Assembly: GCA_022763485.1 (NCBI GenBank)
Contig: JALEGX010000011.1
Location: forward strand, 19,807 to 83,806
Direction of reading: 5' to 3'
Length of the DNA stretch: 64,000 nucleotides
From: Paracoccaceae bacterium
GTDB lineage: Bacteria; Pseudomonadota; Alphaproteobacteria; Rhodobacterales; Rhodobacteraceae
Shown here: piece after piece, positions 24,108-32,285 of the stretch
How positions within the stretch are numbered: the first letter of the stretch is position 1
How the letters are laid out: the number at the start of each line of letters is the position of its first letter
Translations under genes and position numbers: made by a program
The notes under the pieces: generated by a model
The model's database searches: none
The model's input: only the letters and a program-made list of their open reading frames with translations
What the model was told of the DNA's origin: nothing

Positions 24108-25472
24108 TCAGAGTTTTTCAAACTGGCAGGTAAAGTGCCGCATCAGCTTGGGCTGCTTTGTGATGCGATAGCCGCGCAGGCTGTTTTTGATCTGCGCCAA
24201 TTCTTCGAACACTTCGATCAGATAATCCGCATGGCTTTGCGTATAAGTGCGTCGCGGAATGGCCAGGCGGACAAGATCCATCGCGGCGGGCTTTTCCGTC
24301 CCGTCAGGTTGGGCGCCAAACATCACCGTGCCGATTTCACAGCCGCGGATGCCACCCAATTCATAGAGCGCAACCGCCAGAGCCTGACCCGGGTATTGTT
24401 GCGGCGGGATATGCGACAGCCATGCACGGGCGTCGATAAACACCGCGTGGCCACCAGCGGGTTTTACAACCGGGACGCCAAGGGCATCGAGGCGCTCGAT
24501 GATATAGGTGTTGGTGCGGATGCGATAGCGCAGGTAATCTTCGTCCACGATTTCGGTCAGACCCTGCGCCAGCGCCTCAAGATCGCGTCCCGACAGGCCG
24601 CCATAGGTCGGGAAACCTTCGGTGCGGATCAGGTGATTGCGCGCCTGTTCGGCCAGATCGTCATCGTTCAACGCCAGCCAGCCGCCAATGTTGCCAAAAG
24701 CGTCCTTTTTGGCGCTCATGGTCATCCCGTCGGCTTCGGAGAAACAATCGCGTACGATGTCAGGGATGCTGCGATCCTGCTGACCTTCTTCGCGTTCCTT
24801 GATGAACCAGGCGTTTTCAGCGAACCGGCAGCCGTCGATGAAAAACGGCTTGCCGAATTTCCGGGCAAGGGCGGCAGTGGCGCGGATATTGGCCAGGCTG
24901 ACCGGCTGTCCACCGCCGGCATTGTTGGTGATGGTGATCATCACGCAGGGCACGCTGTCGCCGTGCTCAACCAGATAGGCTTCGAGCTTGTCCAGGTCCA
25001 TGTTGCCCTTGAACGGGTGCAGATTGGCGGGATCGTGGCCTTCGGCGATGACAAGGTCATGCCCATTGGCGCCTGACGCCTCGATGTTGCCGCGTGTGGT
25101 GTCGAAATGGGTGTTGTTGGGGATGTTTTTGCCGGGGCCCCCAAAGATCGAGAACAAGATCGCCTCGGCGGCGCGCCCCTGGTGGGTGGGAATGACGTGT
25201 TTGAACGGCGCGAGGTTCTTGACCGCCGCCTCAAACCGGTAAAACGACGGAGACCCGGCATAGCTTTCGTCACCGCGCATCACGGCCGACCATTGTGTGG
25301 CGCTCATGGCGCCGGTGCCGCTGTCGGTCAAAAAGTCGATCAGCACGTCATTTGAGTGCAGTCCAAACAGGTTGTAATGCGCGTCCTTGAGCAGGTTCTG
25401 GCGCTCTTCGCGCGTGGTCATGCGGATCGGCTCGACCGATTTGATGCGGAAAGGTTCAATGATGGTTTTCAT
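24108..25472 (-). CDS. tnaA: Tryptophanase
   Basis: This PLP enzyme splits L-tryptophan into indole, pyruvate and ammonia. The 454-residue protein has the beta-eliminating lyase features: LTDSGTGAMS, PTHQGRAAEA, DTTRG, GGQPVSLANIRA and the PLP lysine in MSAKKDAFGNIGG. At the position where tyrosine phenol-lyase has a substrate-binding Arg (RSMERG), this protein has CEIG as in tryptophanase (AVEIG), so tryptophan is favoured over tyrosine. Start ATG 25472 (MKTIIEPFRIKSVEP) matches the family N-terminus. No TnaB permease is adjacent. The gene lies 7 kb from the kynurenine-route genes. Confidence 0.9.
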   Translation of the reverse strand: MKTIIEPFRIKSVEPIRMTTREERQNLLKDAHYNLFGLHSNDVLIDFLTDSGTGAMSATQWSAVMRGDESYAGSPSFYRFEAAVKNLAPFKHVIPTHQGRAAEAILFSIFGGPGKNIPNNTHFDTTRGNIEASGANGHDLVIAEGHDPANLHPFKGNMDLDKLEAYLVEHGDSVPCVMITITNNAGGGQPVSLANIRATAALARKFGKPFFIDGCRFAENAWFIKEREEGQQDRSIPDIVRDCFSEADGMTMSAKKDAFGNIGGWLALNDDDLAEQARNHLIRTEGFPTYGGLSGRDLEALAQGLTEIVDEDYLRYRIRTNTYIIERLDALGVPVVKPAGGHAVFIDARAWLSHIPPQQYPGQALAVALYELGGIRGCEIGTVMFGAQPDGTEKPAAMDLVRLAIPRRTYTQSHADYLIEVFEELAQIKNSLRGYRITKQPKLMRHFTCQFEKL

Positions 25473-25699
25473 TTCAGGGCTCCAATGTTTCGGCCCTGTC
25501 ATGATCGGTGCAACAAAAAACGATCGGGCCGAAGCGCCACGGTTGCCCTGTGAAGGACCGCGCCAGCGCCCAAGATGTTGCCGGCCCAACGGATTGCATT
25601 TGCTTCAGACGGTCAAGTGCCAGAATGCCGCATGTCAGGCGGGGCGGCGGTCCCGGTTGCAAAGTGAAACGTGATCAACCCGATTTGCGGGCGCTTGCT
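25473..25699. promoter_or_regulatory. Leader/promoter region of tnaA
   Basis: The 227-bp gap between the TetR stop and tnaA has no convincing gene. A weak inverted repeat with CGATC ends lies about 30-55 bp upstream of tnaA. A short minus ORF with one Trp is present but does not show the Trp-to-Pro spacing of known TnaC leader peptides. Confidence 0.3.
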
Positions 25700-26368
25700 C
25701 TATTCATGGTTGCCCTGAGCCGGGTCGGCTTGCGTGAGAAGTTGGTTCAGACGCGCAACCTGTTGTTCTGTGACTGGCTGACCGGTGTGGCAAAATACGT
25801 AGTAGGGGCCGGTTTTTCGGCGATCCAGGCGGTTTTTGCGATTGGACAGAGAGTCATATCCGATCTGGGCAAAGTAGATCAGGCGCGCCCGAACCTCAGC
25901 TTCTTCTTGCACGAAACCAAACCGCTCAAACATGCTCGTGAGAGCGGAGAGGCGCGAGTTGTCGGACATATCGACGAACCGCAATATTGACTTGTCCTTG
26001 CGGGCCCATTCCCGGATGGCAAAGTCTAATTGGGGGTCAAAAAGTTTGGTGTTGGCCCAGCATTCAAAAACATCAATCACAGCATCATTAATGGTTTCCG
26101 CGTTTGTATTGGCGCGATTGACGATGGCGTTTGTGTTGCGTTCCAGCCAATGGTCCACAATCGCGTCCAGCAAGTCCTGCCGGTTTTCAAAGAACCAGTA
26201 AAAGCTGGACCTTGCGCAGTCCAAATGCTCGGACAGTGGCGCGATTTTCACCGCATCGATGCCGTCTTTCATCATCACTTCCACAGCGGCATCAATCCAA
26301 TGGTTGCGGGTCATACGGTGGGGCCCGCGGACATTTTTCTTTCCCTCGTCACCGGGTGAGGTCGTCAT
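25700..26368 (-). CDS. TetR-family transcriptional regulator
   Basis: The 222-residue protein starts at ATG 26368 (MTTSPGDEGKKNVRGPHR). A TetR DNA-binding domain is visible (AAVEVMMKDGIDAVKIAPLSEHLDCARSSFYWFFENRQDLLDAI, about residues 27-70). It is divergent from soxBDAG, and a tandem 10-bp repeat lies between them. An almost identical tandem repeat precedes the degraded dimethylglycine-dehydrogenase-like gene near 49.1 kb, so this regulator may control both. The ligand is unknown; an N-methylated glycine derivative is a reasonable guess. Confidence 0.87.
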   Translation of the reverse strand: MTTSPGDEGKKNVRGPHRMTRNHWIDAAVEVMMKDGIDAVKIAPLSEHLDCARSSFYWFFENRQDLLDAIVDHWLERNTNAIVNRANTNAETINDAVIDVFECWANTKLFDPQLDFAIREWARKDKSILRFVDMSDNSRLSALTSMFERFGFVQEEAEVRARLIYFAQIGYDSLSNRKNRLDRRKTGPYYVFCHTGQPVTEQQVARLNQLLTQADPAQGNHE

Positions 26369-26392
26369 CGCAGCTCCAGTTTGTCGTTGTGC

Positions 26393-26412
26393 AGATATGT
26401 ACAATAATGTAC
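26393..26412. promoter_or_regulatory. Tandem GTACA-type operator upstream of soxB
   Basis: Two 10-bp units, AGATATGTAC and AATAATGTAC, stand head to tail. The junction creates the dyad GTACA-ATAA-TGTAC. The site lies between tetR (start 26368) and soxB (start 26457). The same two units occur in the opposite order at 49104-49123. Confidence 0.6.
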
Positions 26413-26456
26413 CTAGACATGGTGTGGTTCACTTTATCTAACATGAAGGGCCGTCG

Positions 26457-27701
26457 ATGACAAAGTCGTATTCGGGATTCCGGTTGCTCAAAGAGGGGAT
26501 CGGCGGCAACAAGGGATGGGGTCAGGCTTGGCGCACTCCGGAGCCTGAAAAAATATATGATTTCATCATTGTAGGGGGCGGGGGGCACGGTCTGGCCACA
26601 GCTTATTACCTTGCGAAAAAGCACGGGCAGAAGAAGGTTGCCGTCATCGAAAGAGGGTGGCTTGGGGGCGGAAATACCGGCCGGAACACCACTGTCGTTC
26701 GGTCGAACTACTTCTATCCTGAAAGTGCAGCATTGTACGATATGTCGCTCAAGCTGTACGAGCAACTGTCCCGCGAGCTGAACTTCAACATCATGCTGTC
26801 CCAGCGCGGCATGGTTGTTCTGGCCCATTCCGATCCGGAAATGGAGCTGTCGGCGCGCATTGTGAATGCGATGCAGATCAACGGAACCGACGCCGAGCTG
26901 ATCGATGCGGATCGCGTCAAGAAACTGGCGCCCATTCTGAACACGCGCCCGGACGCGCGCTTTCCGATCAAAGGTGGCGTGTATCAGGGGCGCGGCGGTA
27001 CCGCCCGTCACGATGCGGTGGCCTGGGGTTATGCGCGTGCGGCGGATGCGTTGGGCGTGGACATCATCCAGAATTGCGAAGTCACCAATTTCCTGATTGA
27101 AGGCGGCGAATGCAAAGGCGTTGAAACCAGCAAGGGCACCATCCGGGCCAGCCGTGTTGGCGTTGCTGTGGCCGGGCATTCCACGGTTATGGGCGGGTAT
27201 AAATTGCCGATCCAGACCTATACGCTTCAGGCCTTTGTCAGTGAGCCGATGAAGCCGGTCATGGACACGGTGGCGTTCTCGCCCTCCTACGGCACCTATT
27301 TCAGCCAGTCCGACAAGGGTGGGTTGGTCATTGGCGGCGGCTTGGATCGTATTCCGTCCTACGCGCAAAAGGGCAATATGCCTGCGCAAGAGGCCGTTCT
27401 GTCCGGTCTGATTGAAATGGCGCCGGCGCTGGCCAAGGTCAAATTGCTGCGCCATTGGGGTGGGGCGGTCGATGTGACCCCCGACAGTTCGCCGGTGATT
27501 GGGCCGGTGGACGTTCCAGGCATCTATATCAACTGCGGTTGGGGCACCGGTGGCTTCAAGGCCATTCCGGCGGGCGGCTATCTGTTGGCGCATCTTCTGG
27601 CGACAGGCAAGCACCACGAGGTCAGCGCGCCGTTTGACCCAAGCCGGTTCCGCAAGGGCCGACTGATCGACGAAGCCGCGGCTTCGGGCATCGCGCACTA
27701 G
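26457..27701 (+). CDS. soxB: Sarcosine oxidase beta subunit
   Basis: Subunit of the heterotetrameric sarcosine oxidase, which demethylates sarcosine to glycine. The 414-residue protein has the FAD motif DFIIVGGGGHGLATAYYLAKK (about residue 36) and the ARHDAVAWG motif whose His carries the covalent FMN in this family. The C-terminal GWGTGGFKAIPAGG is the flavin-contact loop. It heads a soxBDAG operon with spacings of 10 bp or overlaps. The folate genes (purU, folD, glyA) that often follow soxG are missing here. Confidence 0.93.
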   Translation: MTKSYSGFRLLKEGIGGNKGWGQAWRTPEPEKIYDFIIVGGGGHGLATAYYLAKKHGQKKVAVIERGWLGGGNTGRNTTVVRSNYFYPESAALYDMSLKLYEQLSRELNFNIMLSQRGMVVLAHSDPEMELSARIVNAMQINGTDAELIDADRVKKLAPILNTRPDARFPIKGGVYQGRGGTARHDAVAWGYARAADALGVDIIQNCEVTNFLIEGGECKGVETSKGTIRASRVGVAVAGHSTVMGGYKLPIQTYTLQAFVSEPMKPVMDTVAFSPSYGTYFSQSDKGGLVIGGGLDRIPSYAQKGNMPAQEAVLSGLIEMAPALAKVKLLRHWGGAVDVTPDSSPVIGPVDVPGIYINCGWGTGGFKAIPAGGYLLAHLLATGKHHEVSAPFDPSRFRKGRLIDEAAASGIAH

Positions 27702-27711
27702 GAGGCAAGCC

Positions 27712-27978
27712 ATGCAAAGATTTCCGTGCCCGTTTTGCGGGCTTCGCGACGAAACAGAGTTCTTCTATGCCGGGGACCTGGGCAAGGTTCGGCCCGATAC
27801 GACGCAGCCCGTTTCCGATGAGGAATGGAGCGCCTACCTGAATGATTACGCCAACGTAAAGGGTAGGGCGAAAGAGGTTTGGGTGCATACCGCGTGTCAG
27901 GAATACCTCGCGCTGGAGCGAGACACCGTGACCATGGACGTGCTTTCCGTCACACAGTTCAGAAAAGGTGAGATATGA
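27712..27978 (+). CDS. soxD: Sarcosine oxidase delta subunit
   Basis: The 88-residue protein begins MQRFPCPFCGLRDETEFFY and ends with a CxEY segment (HTACQEYLALERDT). This is the zinc-binding delta subunit of heterotetrameric sarcosine oxidase; two Cys of the CPFCG motif and the later His/Cys are the expected ligands. It lies between soxB and soxA and overlaps soxA by 4 bp. Confidence 0.93.
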   Translation: MQRFPCPFCGLRDETEFFYAGDLGKVRPDTTQPVSDEEWSAYLNDYANVKGRAKEVWVHTACQEYLALERDTVTMDVLSVTQFRKGEI

Positions 27979-30773
27979 GCGGATATCGCATTGAGACCGC
28001 AGGTCGGGTCAACCGTGCGGCGCCCCTGACGTTCACCTTTGATGGGGTCGGATATAGCGGTTTTGAGGGCGATACACTGGTCTCTGCGCTGTTGGCCAAC
28101 GGCGTCGACGTTCTGGGGCGCAGCTTCAAGTATCACCGCCCGCGGGGCGCCTGGGGCGCTTGGTTCGATGATCCAAATGCCGTGTTCAGCGTCCGTCTGA
28201 ACGGTGTTGAAATGCCCAATATGATCGGCGCGACAACCCCATTGGAAGACGGCATGGAACTGCGCGCGGTCAACGCCTTTCCGACGGCCAAGAGCGACAT
28301 CAAAGGGGCGCTGGACCTGTTCAACCGCTTCCTGGGCGCTGGTTTCTACTACAAGACCTTCATGTGGCCGGATTGGCATCTGTTCGAGCATCCGATCCGC
28401 AAGATGGCGGGCCTTGGCGCGCTGGACGGAAAGGTGATCGAAGATTTCGAAAGCGACCAGATCCACGACCGCTGCGATCTGCTGGTTGTTGGCGGGGGTG
28501 TTTCGGGCCTGACTGCGGCGCGCACAGCGGCTGAAGCTGGTCAGAATGTTGTTCTGGTGGATGACCACGCAGAGCTGGGCGGCACGGCCTTCCAGCGCCA
28601 GCTGATTGATGGTGTTGCGGCAGCTGACTGGGTTGGCCAGCAAGTCGCGGCGATCACCGCCGCCGGTGGCCGGATGATGGCCAATGCCACCGCGTTTGGG
28701 GTGTTTGACCACAAGCTGGTGGGCATTGTGCAGAACAAGGGCTTTGGTCGTGCGCCTGACCTGACCCGGATGCGGGCCAAGCGTATGGTGATCGCGTCCG
28801 GTGTGATCGACCGGCCGCTGACCTTTGGCAACAACGATCGCCCCGGCGTTATGTCGCTGAATGGTGCGGCAGAACTGGTGGCGCGTTACGGCGTGGTTGC
28901 GGGTAAAAAGATCGCGATCCTGTCCAGCCATTCCGAGGTTGACCATTATGCGTCCGTGCTGCGCGACGCAGGCGGCGACGTGGAGGTGATCGAGGCGCGC
29001 TCGACCAATATTCAGGCGCTTGGCAAAAAGCGCGTAAACGGCCTGAAGCTGGATGGCCGCCGCGTTGCCTGTGACACTATTCTGACCTCGGCCGGTCTGG
29101 CGCCGGTGCTGCATTTGTGGCGACATGCGGGGGGCAAACTTGATTGGAGCGAAACCGCCAATGCCTTCCTGCCCGCCGCTGGGCCGGATTGGATATCGGT
29201 TACGGGGTCGGCCAATGGTATCTTTGGCGTCGAGGCCAAGCTGGCCGATGTGCGCGCCGTTGTCTTGGGTTCGGACCGCCAGGCCCGCACCGCAAGCTAC
29301 AAGGCCACCCCGGTCACGCCGGACCCCGACAGCAAGCTGCGCCAATGGGTTGATTTCCAACATGACGTCACCGTCAAGGACATCGCCCTGGCCAAGCGCG
29401 AAAACTATGTCTCGGTCGAGCACCTGAAACGGTACACGACCCTGGGCATGGCGAACGATCAGGGCAAAACCTCGAACGTGCCGGCGCTGTCGTTGATGGC
29501 AAAGCTTCAGAACAAGCCGGTGCCGGAAGTGGGGACAACAACCTTCCGTCCGCCTTTCGTGCCGGTGCCGCTGGAAATCTATCGTGGCGCCCATCGCCAA
29601 CAGCAATTCCACCCGGTCAAACGCCTGTCGCTGGAGGCGCAGCACCGTGCCGCCGGGGCGGCCCTGGGTGAATATGGCGGTTGGCTGCGCCCGGCATGGT
29701 ATGGCGACAAAGAAGCCGACACCGTGAAAGTGGAAGCAAAACGCGCCCGCGAAACGGCTGGGTTCTTTGACGCGTCGCCCCTGGGCAAGATCGAAGTCAT
29801 GGGGCCGGATGCCGAGGCCTTTATGAACTTCATCTACTACAACAACATGGCGACGCTGAAACCGGGTTTTATCCGCTATGGGTTTGTGCTGACCGAGCGC
29901 GGCGCGGTGTTCGATGACGGGGTTGTCGCGCGGTTTGATCAGAACCGCTATGTGATTTCCTGTTCGTCCAGCCACGTCGAAGGCATGTCCGGGCTGCTGG
30001 AAGCCTGGCGGCAGGATGGCAATGATCCCGATCGCGTGTTTGTGCACGACACGACGCACCACTGGTCGACCGTCACGGTCACCGGGCCCAAGGCGCGCGA
30101 TATTGTCGGCGCTGTGGTGTCGGGCATCGACCTGTCGGCCGAAGCCTTCCCGCATATGCAGTTCCGTCTGGGCCAGATGAACGGCATCGAGGTTCGGGTG
30201 GCCCGCGTCAGCTTTACCGGTGATCTGAGCTTTGAAATCTCGATCGAGACCGGCAAGGTCGCCGAATTGTGGCAGGCGGTGTCTGACGCGGCCAAAGCGC
30301 ATGGGGCAGGGCCGATGGGCATGGAGGCCCTGGCGATCCTGCGGGCGGAAAAAGGTTATATCGTTGTCGGCAAAGACACGGATGGTGAAACCATGCCGCA
30401 TGATCTTGGCTTTGGCGCGCCCCGGTTGAAGAAAAAAGCCGCCTTTGTCGGGGACCGCAGCCTGCACACCGAAAACGCCAATCGCGAGGATCGTAAGCTG
30501 TTGACCGGCCTTGCCGTTTCTGCGGGTGAAACGCCCTTGCCCGAAGGCGCCCACATTGTGAGCCGCCAGAATGGCAAGATGAAGTCACATGGCTTTGTCA
30601 CCTCAAGCTATGACAGTCCGAACACGGGGGCGCCCATCGCCATGGCCTTGGTCGACGCCACTTTGGTCAAAGATGGCGCGAAGGTCGAGATTTTCCATCT
30701 GGGCGCCTCGCGTCATGCAACGATTGCAAGCCCTGTTTTCTATGATCAGCAAGGGGATCGCCTCAATGCGTAA
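27975..30773 (+). CDS. soxA: Sarcosine oxidase alpha subunit
   Basis: The 932-residue protein has three parts. The first is an N-terminal 2Fe-2S-like/ferredoxin-fold region (FEGDTLVSALLANGVDVLGRSFKYHRPRG). The second is a dinucleotide-binding domain (CDLLVVGGGVSGLTAARTAAEAG, about residue 170) that binds NAD. The third is a C-terminal GcvT-like aminomethyltransferase domain (about 560-930, with KIEVMGPDAEAF and the GMEALAILRAEKGYIVVGKDTDG motif) that binds tetrahydrofolate and captures formaldehyde. It is slightly shorter than many SoxA proteins but complete. It overlaps soxD and soxG. Confidence 0.92.
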   Translation: MSGYRIETAGRVNRAAPLTFTFDGVGYSGFEGDTLVSALLANGVDVLGRSFKYHRPRGAWGAWFDDPNAVFSVRLNGVEMPNMIGATTPLEDGMELRAVNAFPTAKSDIKGALDLFNRFLGAGFYYKTFMWPDWHLFEHPIRKMAGLGALDGKVIEDFESDQIHDRCDLLVVGGGVSGLTAARTAAEAGQNVVLVDDHAELGGTAFQRQLIDGVAAADWVGQQVAAITAAGGRMMANATAFGVFDHKLVGIVQNKGFGRAPDLTRMRAKRMVIASGVIDRPLTFGNNDRPGVMSLNGAAELVARYGVVAGKKIAILSSHSEVDHYASVLRDAGGDVEVIEARSTNIQALGKKRVNGLKLDGRRVACDTILTSAGLAPVLHLWRHAGGKLDWSETANAFLPAAGPDWISVTGSANGIFGVEAKLADVRAVVLGSDRQARTASYKATPVTPDPDSKLRQWVDFQHDVTVKDIALAKRENYVSVEHLKRYTTLGMANDQGKTSNVPALSLMAKLQNKPVPEVGTTTFRPPFVPVPLEIYRGAHRQQQFHPVKRLSLEAQHRAAGAALGEYGGWLRPAWYGDKEADTVKVEAKRARETAGFFDASPLGKIEVMGPDAEAFMNFIYYNNMATLKPGFIRYGFVLTERGAVFDDGVVARFDQNRYVISCSSSHVEGMSGLLEAWRQDGNDPDRVFVHDTTHHWSTVTVTGPKARDIVGAVVSGIDLSAEAFPHMQFRLGQMNGIEVRVARVSFTGDLSFEISIETGKVAELWQAVSDAAKAHGAGPMGMEALAILRAEKGYIVVGKDTDGETMPHDLGFGAPRLKKKAAFVGDRSLHTENANREDRKLLTGLAVSAGETPLPEGAHIVSRQNGKMKSHGFVTSSYDSPNTGAPIAMALVDATLVKDGAKVEIFHLGASRHATIASPVFYDQQGDRLNA

Positions 30774-31293
30774 TGATGCTGCAAAGTGGACGCCGTTTGA
30801 AGGCGTTGAGCGCCCGGAGATCGAGGTCGAGGGCGTGCGAATGAGCGCAATCGCTGACGTGCCTCAGGTGCTGGTCAGCGGCTCTGTTGCAGACATGTCA
30901 GCCGCAGAGCAGTTTGAAGCTGCTGTTGGCTGGCCGGACATTGCCGAAGCGGGGTCTTATCGGCTGCGCGCCCGCCGTGACCGTGTCATGATCGTGAATG
31001 GTCCAGCCGTTGAAGACGGTTGGGACGAAGCAAGATCTCTGGCGGTCTCAAACGTCTCGGGGGCTTTTGCCATCATCGAGCTGACGGGCCCCAAGGCGCT
31101 GGACGTCCTGCGTCGAGGTACTGAACTGAGCTTGGAGGACGCATCGGGTTCCGTTGCGCGTTCCTTTCACGGATATCCGGCCTTTATCTATCGGTACCAT
31201 GATGCCGAGACCTATCGGATCCATGTACGAACCCCCATGATGGAGGGGTTCTGGGGGTTGCTCAGCACCTTCTTGCAGCGGGTAAATGAATAA
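30766..31293 (+). CDS. soxG: Sarcosine oxidase gamma subunit
   Basis: The 175-residue protein starts at ATG 30766 (MRNDAAKWTPFEGVERP), overlapping soxA by 8 bp; the tracked start at 30589 is out of place. The region AFAIIELTGPKALDVLRRGTELSL and the C-terminal HVRTPMMEGFWGLLSTF match the GcvT-related SoxG fold, which supports folate handling. It closes the sox operon. Confidence 0.87.
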   Translation: MRNDAAKWTPFEGVERPEIEVEGVRMSAIADVPQVLVSGSVADMSAAEQFEAAVGWPDIAEAGSYRLRARRDRVMIVNGPAVEDGWDEARSLAVSNVSGAFAIIELTGPKALDVLRRGTELSLEDASGSVARSFHGYPAFIYRYHDAETYRIHVRTPMMEGFWGLLSTFLQRVNE

Positions 31294-31548
31294 GCGCCTG
31301 GAGCTGTAGGGGCCTTTGACGGCGGCCGAAGAGACACATATTGCGTTCGTGGCCGTCGTCGGCGGCTCACGGATGAGTTTGGCCAGCCAGATTGCCGTGT
31401 TTGAGGTTCTGTAAATTCAGTCGGCTTCCGCCCGAAGATCACGAAACGCGTCTATGAACGCTGCGCAAACGCCTCCGCAAACTGATCACTGTTAGAATTG
31501 GCGGCCCGCTCTCTTTGGGCCGCCTTTTTGTTTGAAGGGAGGCGAATA
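31294..31548 (+). terminator. Spacer after soxG with an intrinsic terminator (31500-31530)
   Basis: GGCGGCCC and GGGCCGCC form a perfect 8-bp stem with a 9-nt loop, followed by TTTTTGTTT. It sits about 200 bp beyond soxG and just before the TRAP remnant. The rest of this gap shows no recognisable gene. Confidence 0.75.
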
Positions 31549-32058
31549 GTGAGAGCTTTCGAAAAGTGGCCGTCCAACGCGCTGGACGTCATGGCTTTGG
31601 TCAGTTCGGCGCTCATTGCGGTACTTTTGCTGTACCTGGTAATCGCGCGATATTTCCTGGGCGGCGATACGCCCACAATATTCACCGATCCTACGTATTC
31701 CTCTGTGGATTCCGCAGCTTTCGATCGGTTTGGCCGCGATCTGCTGTTTTGGATATGGGCTTTGAGATATGTTGAGCGCGCTGCGTCGCGTCAGGGGGCA
31801 AGAATGTAAGGTGCGATTACAGTTGTAATCCTTGTTGGGGCGATGAATTCCGGGGGTCCGGTGGCATGGTCTTTTCTATGCGCCCTGATGTACCTCTATT
31901 GGGTTTTCGAGCCCAACCTGGCGACATTAATGTTGCAAGGGTATCGCTCGCTTGGTGGCGCGGTCCTGTTGGCGTTTGTGGCGCTTCCGGTCTTGTTGAT
32001 CACCACGTATTGGCCTGCGCTGTCGCTGACGTTGCCCCGGTTGTTGGGTTATCTCTAA
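31549..32058 (+). pseudogene. Remnant of a TRAP transporter permease pair
   Basis: After a strong ribosome site (GGGAGG) a GTG start at 31549 opens an 86-codon frame resembling the first helix of DctQ (VMALVSSALIAVLLLYLVIA). It ends at TAA 31807. The same frame then reads on without another stop to 32058. Its end, ITTYWPALSLTLPRLLGYL, closely resembles the C-terminus of the DctM at 1005-2303 (LTSFWPDLSLWLPRFFGY). Most of both permeases and the binding protein are missing, so this looks like a transporter operon collapsed by deletion. The DctQ assignment of the first part is weaker than the DctM assignment of the second. Confidence 0.5.
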
Positions 32059-32080
32059 AGCGTGTTGGAAACAGTCAGGG

Positions 32081-32117
32081 CCGGGCCGGGGGGGCACCCT
32101 TGGCCCGGTTCTCTTTT
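32081..32117 (+). terminator. Terminator after the TRAP remnant
   Basis: CCGGGCC pairs with GGCCCGG (14-nt loop) and is followed by TTCTCTTTT. It is probably the original terminator of the lost transporter operon. The next 150 bp to the convergent gene at 32286 contain no clear gene. Confidence 0.6.
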
Positions 32118-32285
32118 GGGCCAGTGGCGCGCGTTGTTGACGTCTGCGCACACAAGGAAACTGCCATTCGGTGTGGCGGGTCACAGTCAATACTCCCAGC
32201 GGAAGCTTTGACAGGCCATGAGAGTGCATAAAAATACCGCCAGCATTCAGGACGCTGGCGGTTCTTGTGGCGAATGAGGTGTAGA

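Noticed and set aside
24108-25472. Tyrosine phenol-lyase instead of tryptophanase
   Set aside because: The position of the tyrosine-specific Arg reads CEIG, like tryptophanase (VEIG), not MERG.
25474-25662. Possible TnaC-like leader peptide upstream of tnaA
   Set aside because: The short frame has a Trp but not the conserved Trp/Pro spacing of known TnaC peptides, and its length and position are not typical.
27897-30554. 885-codon minus ORF opposite soxA
   Set aside because: Shadow frame of soxA; no motif, and the plus frame has clear sarcosine oxidase alpha features.
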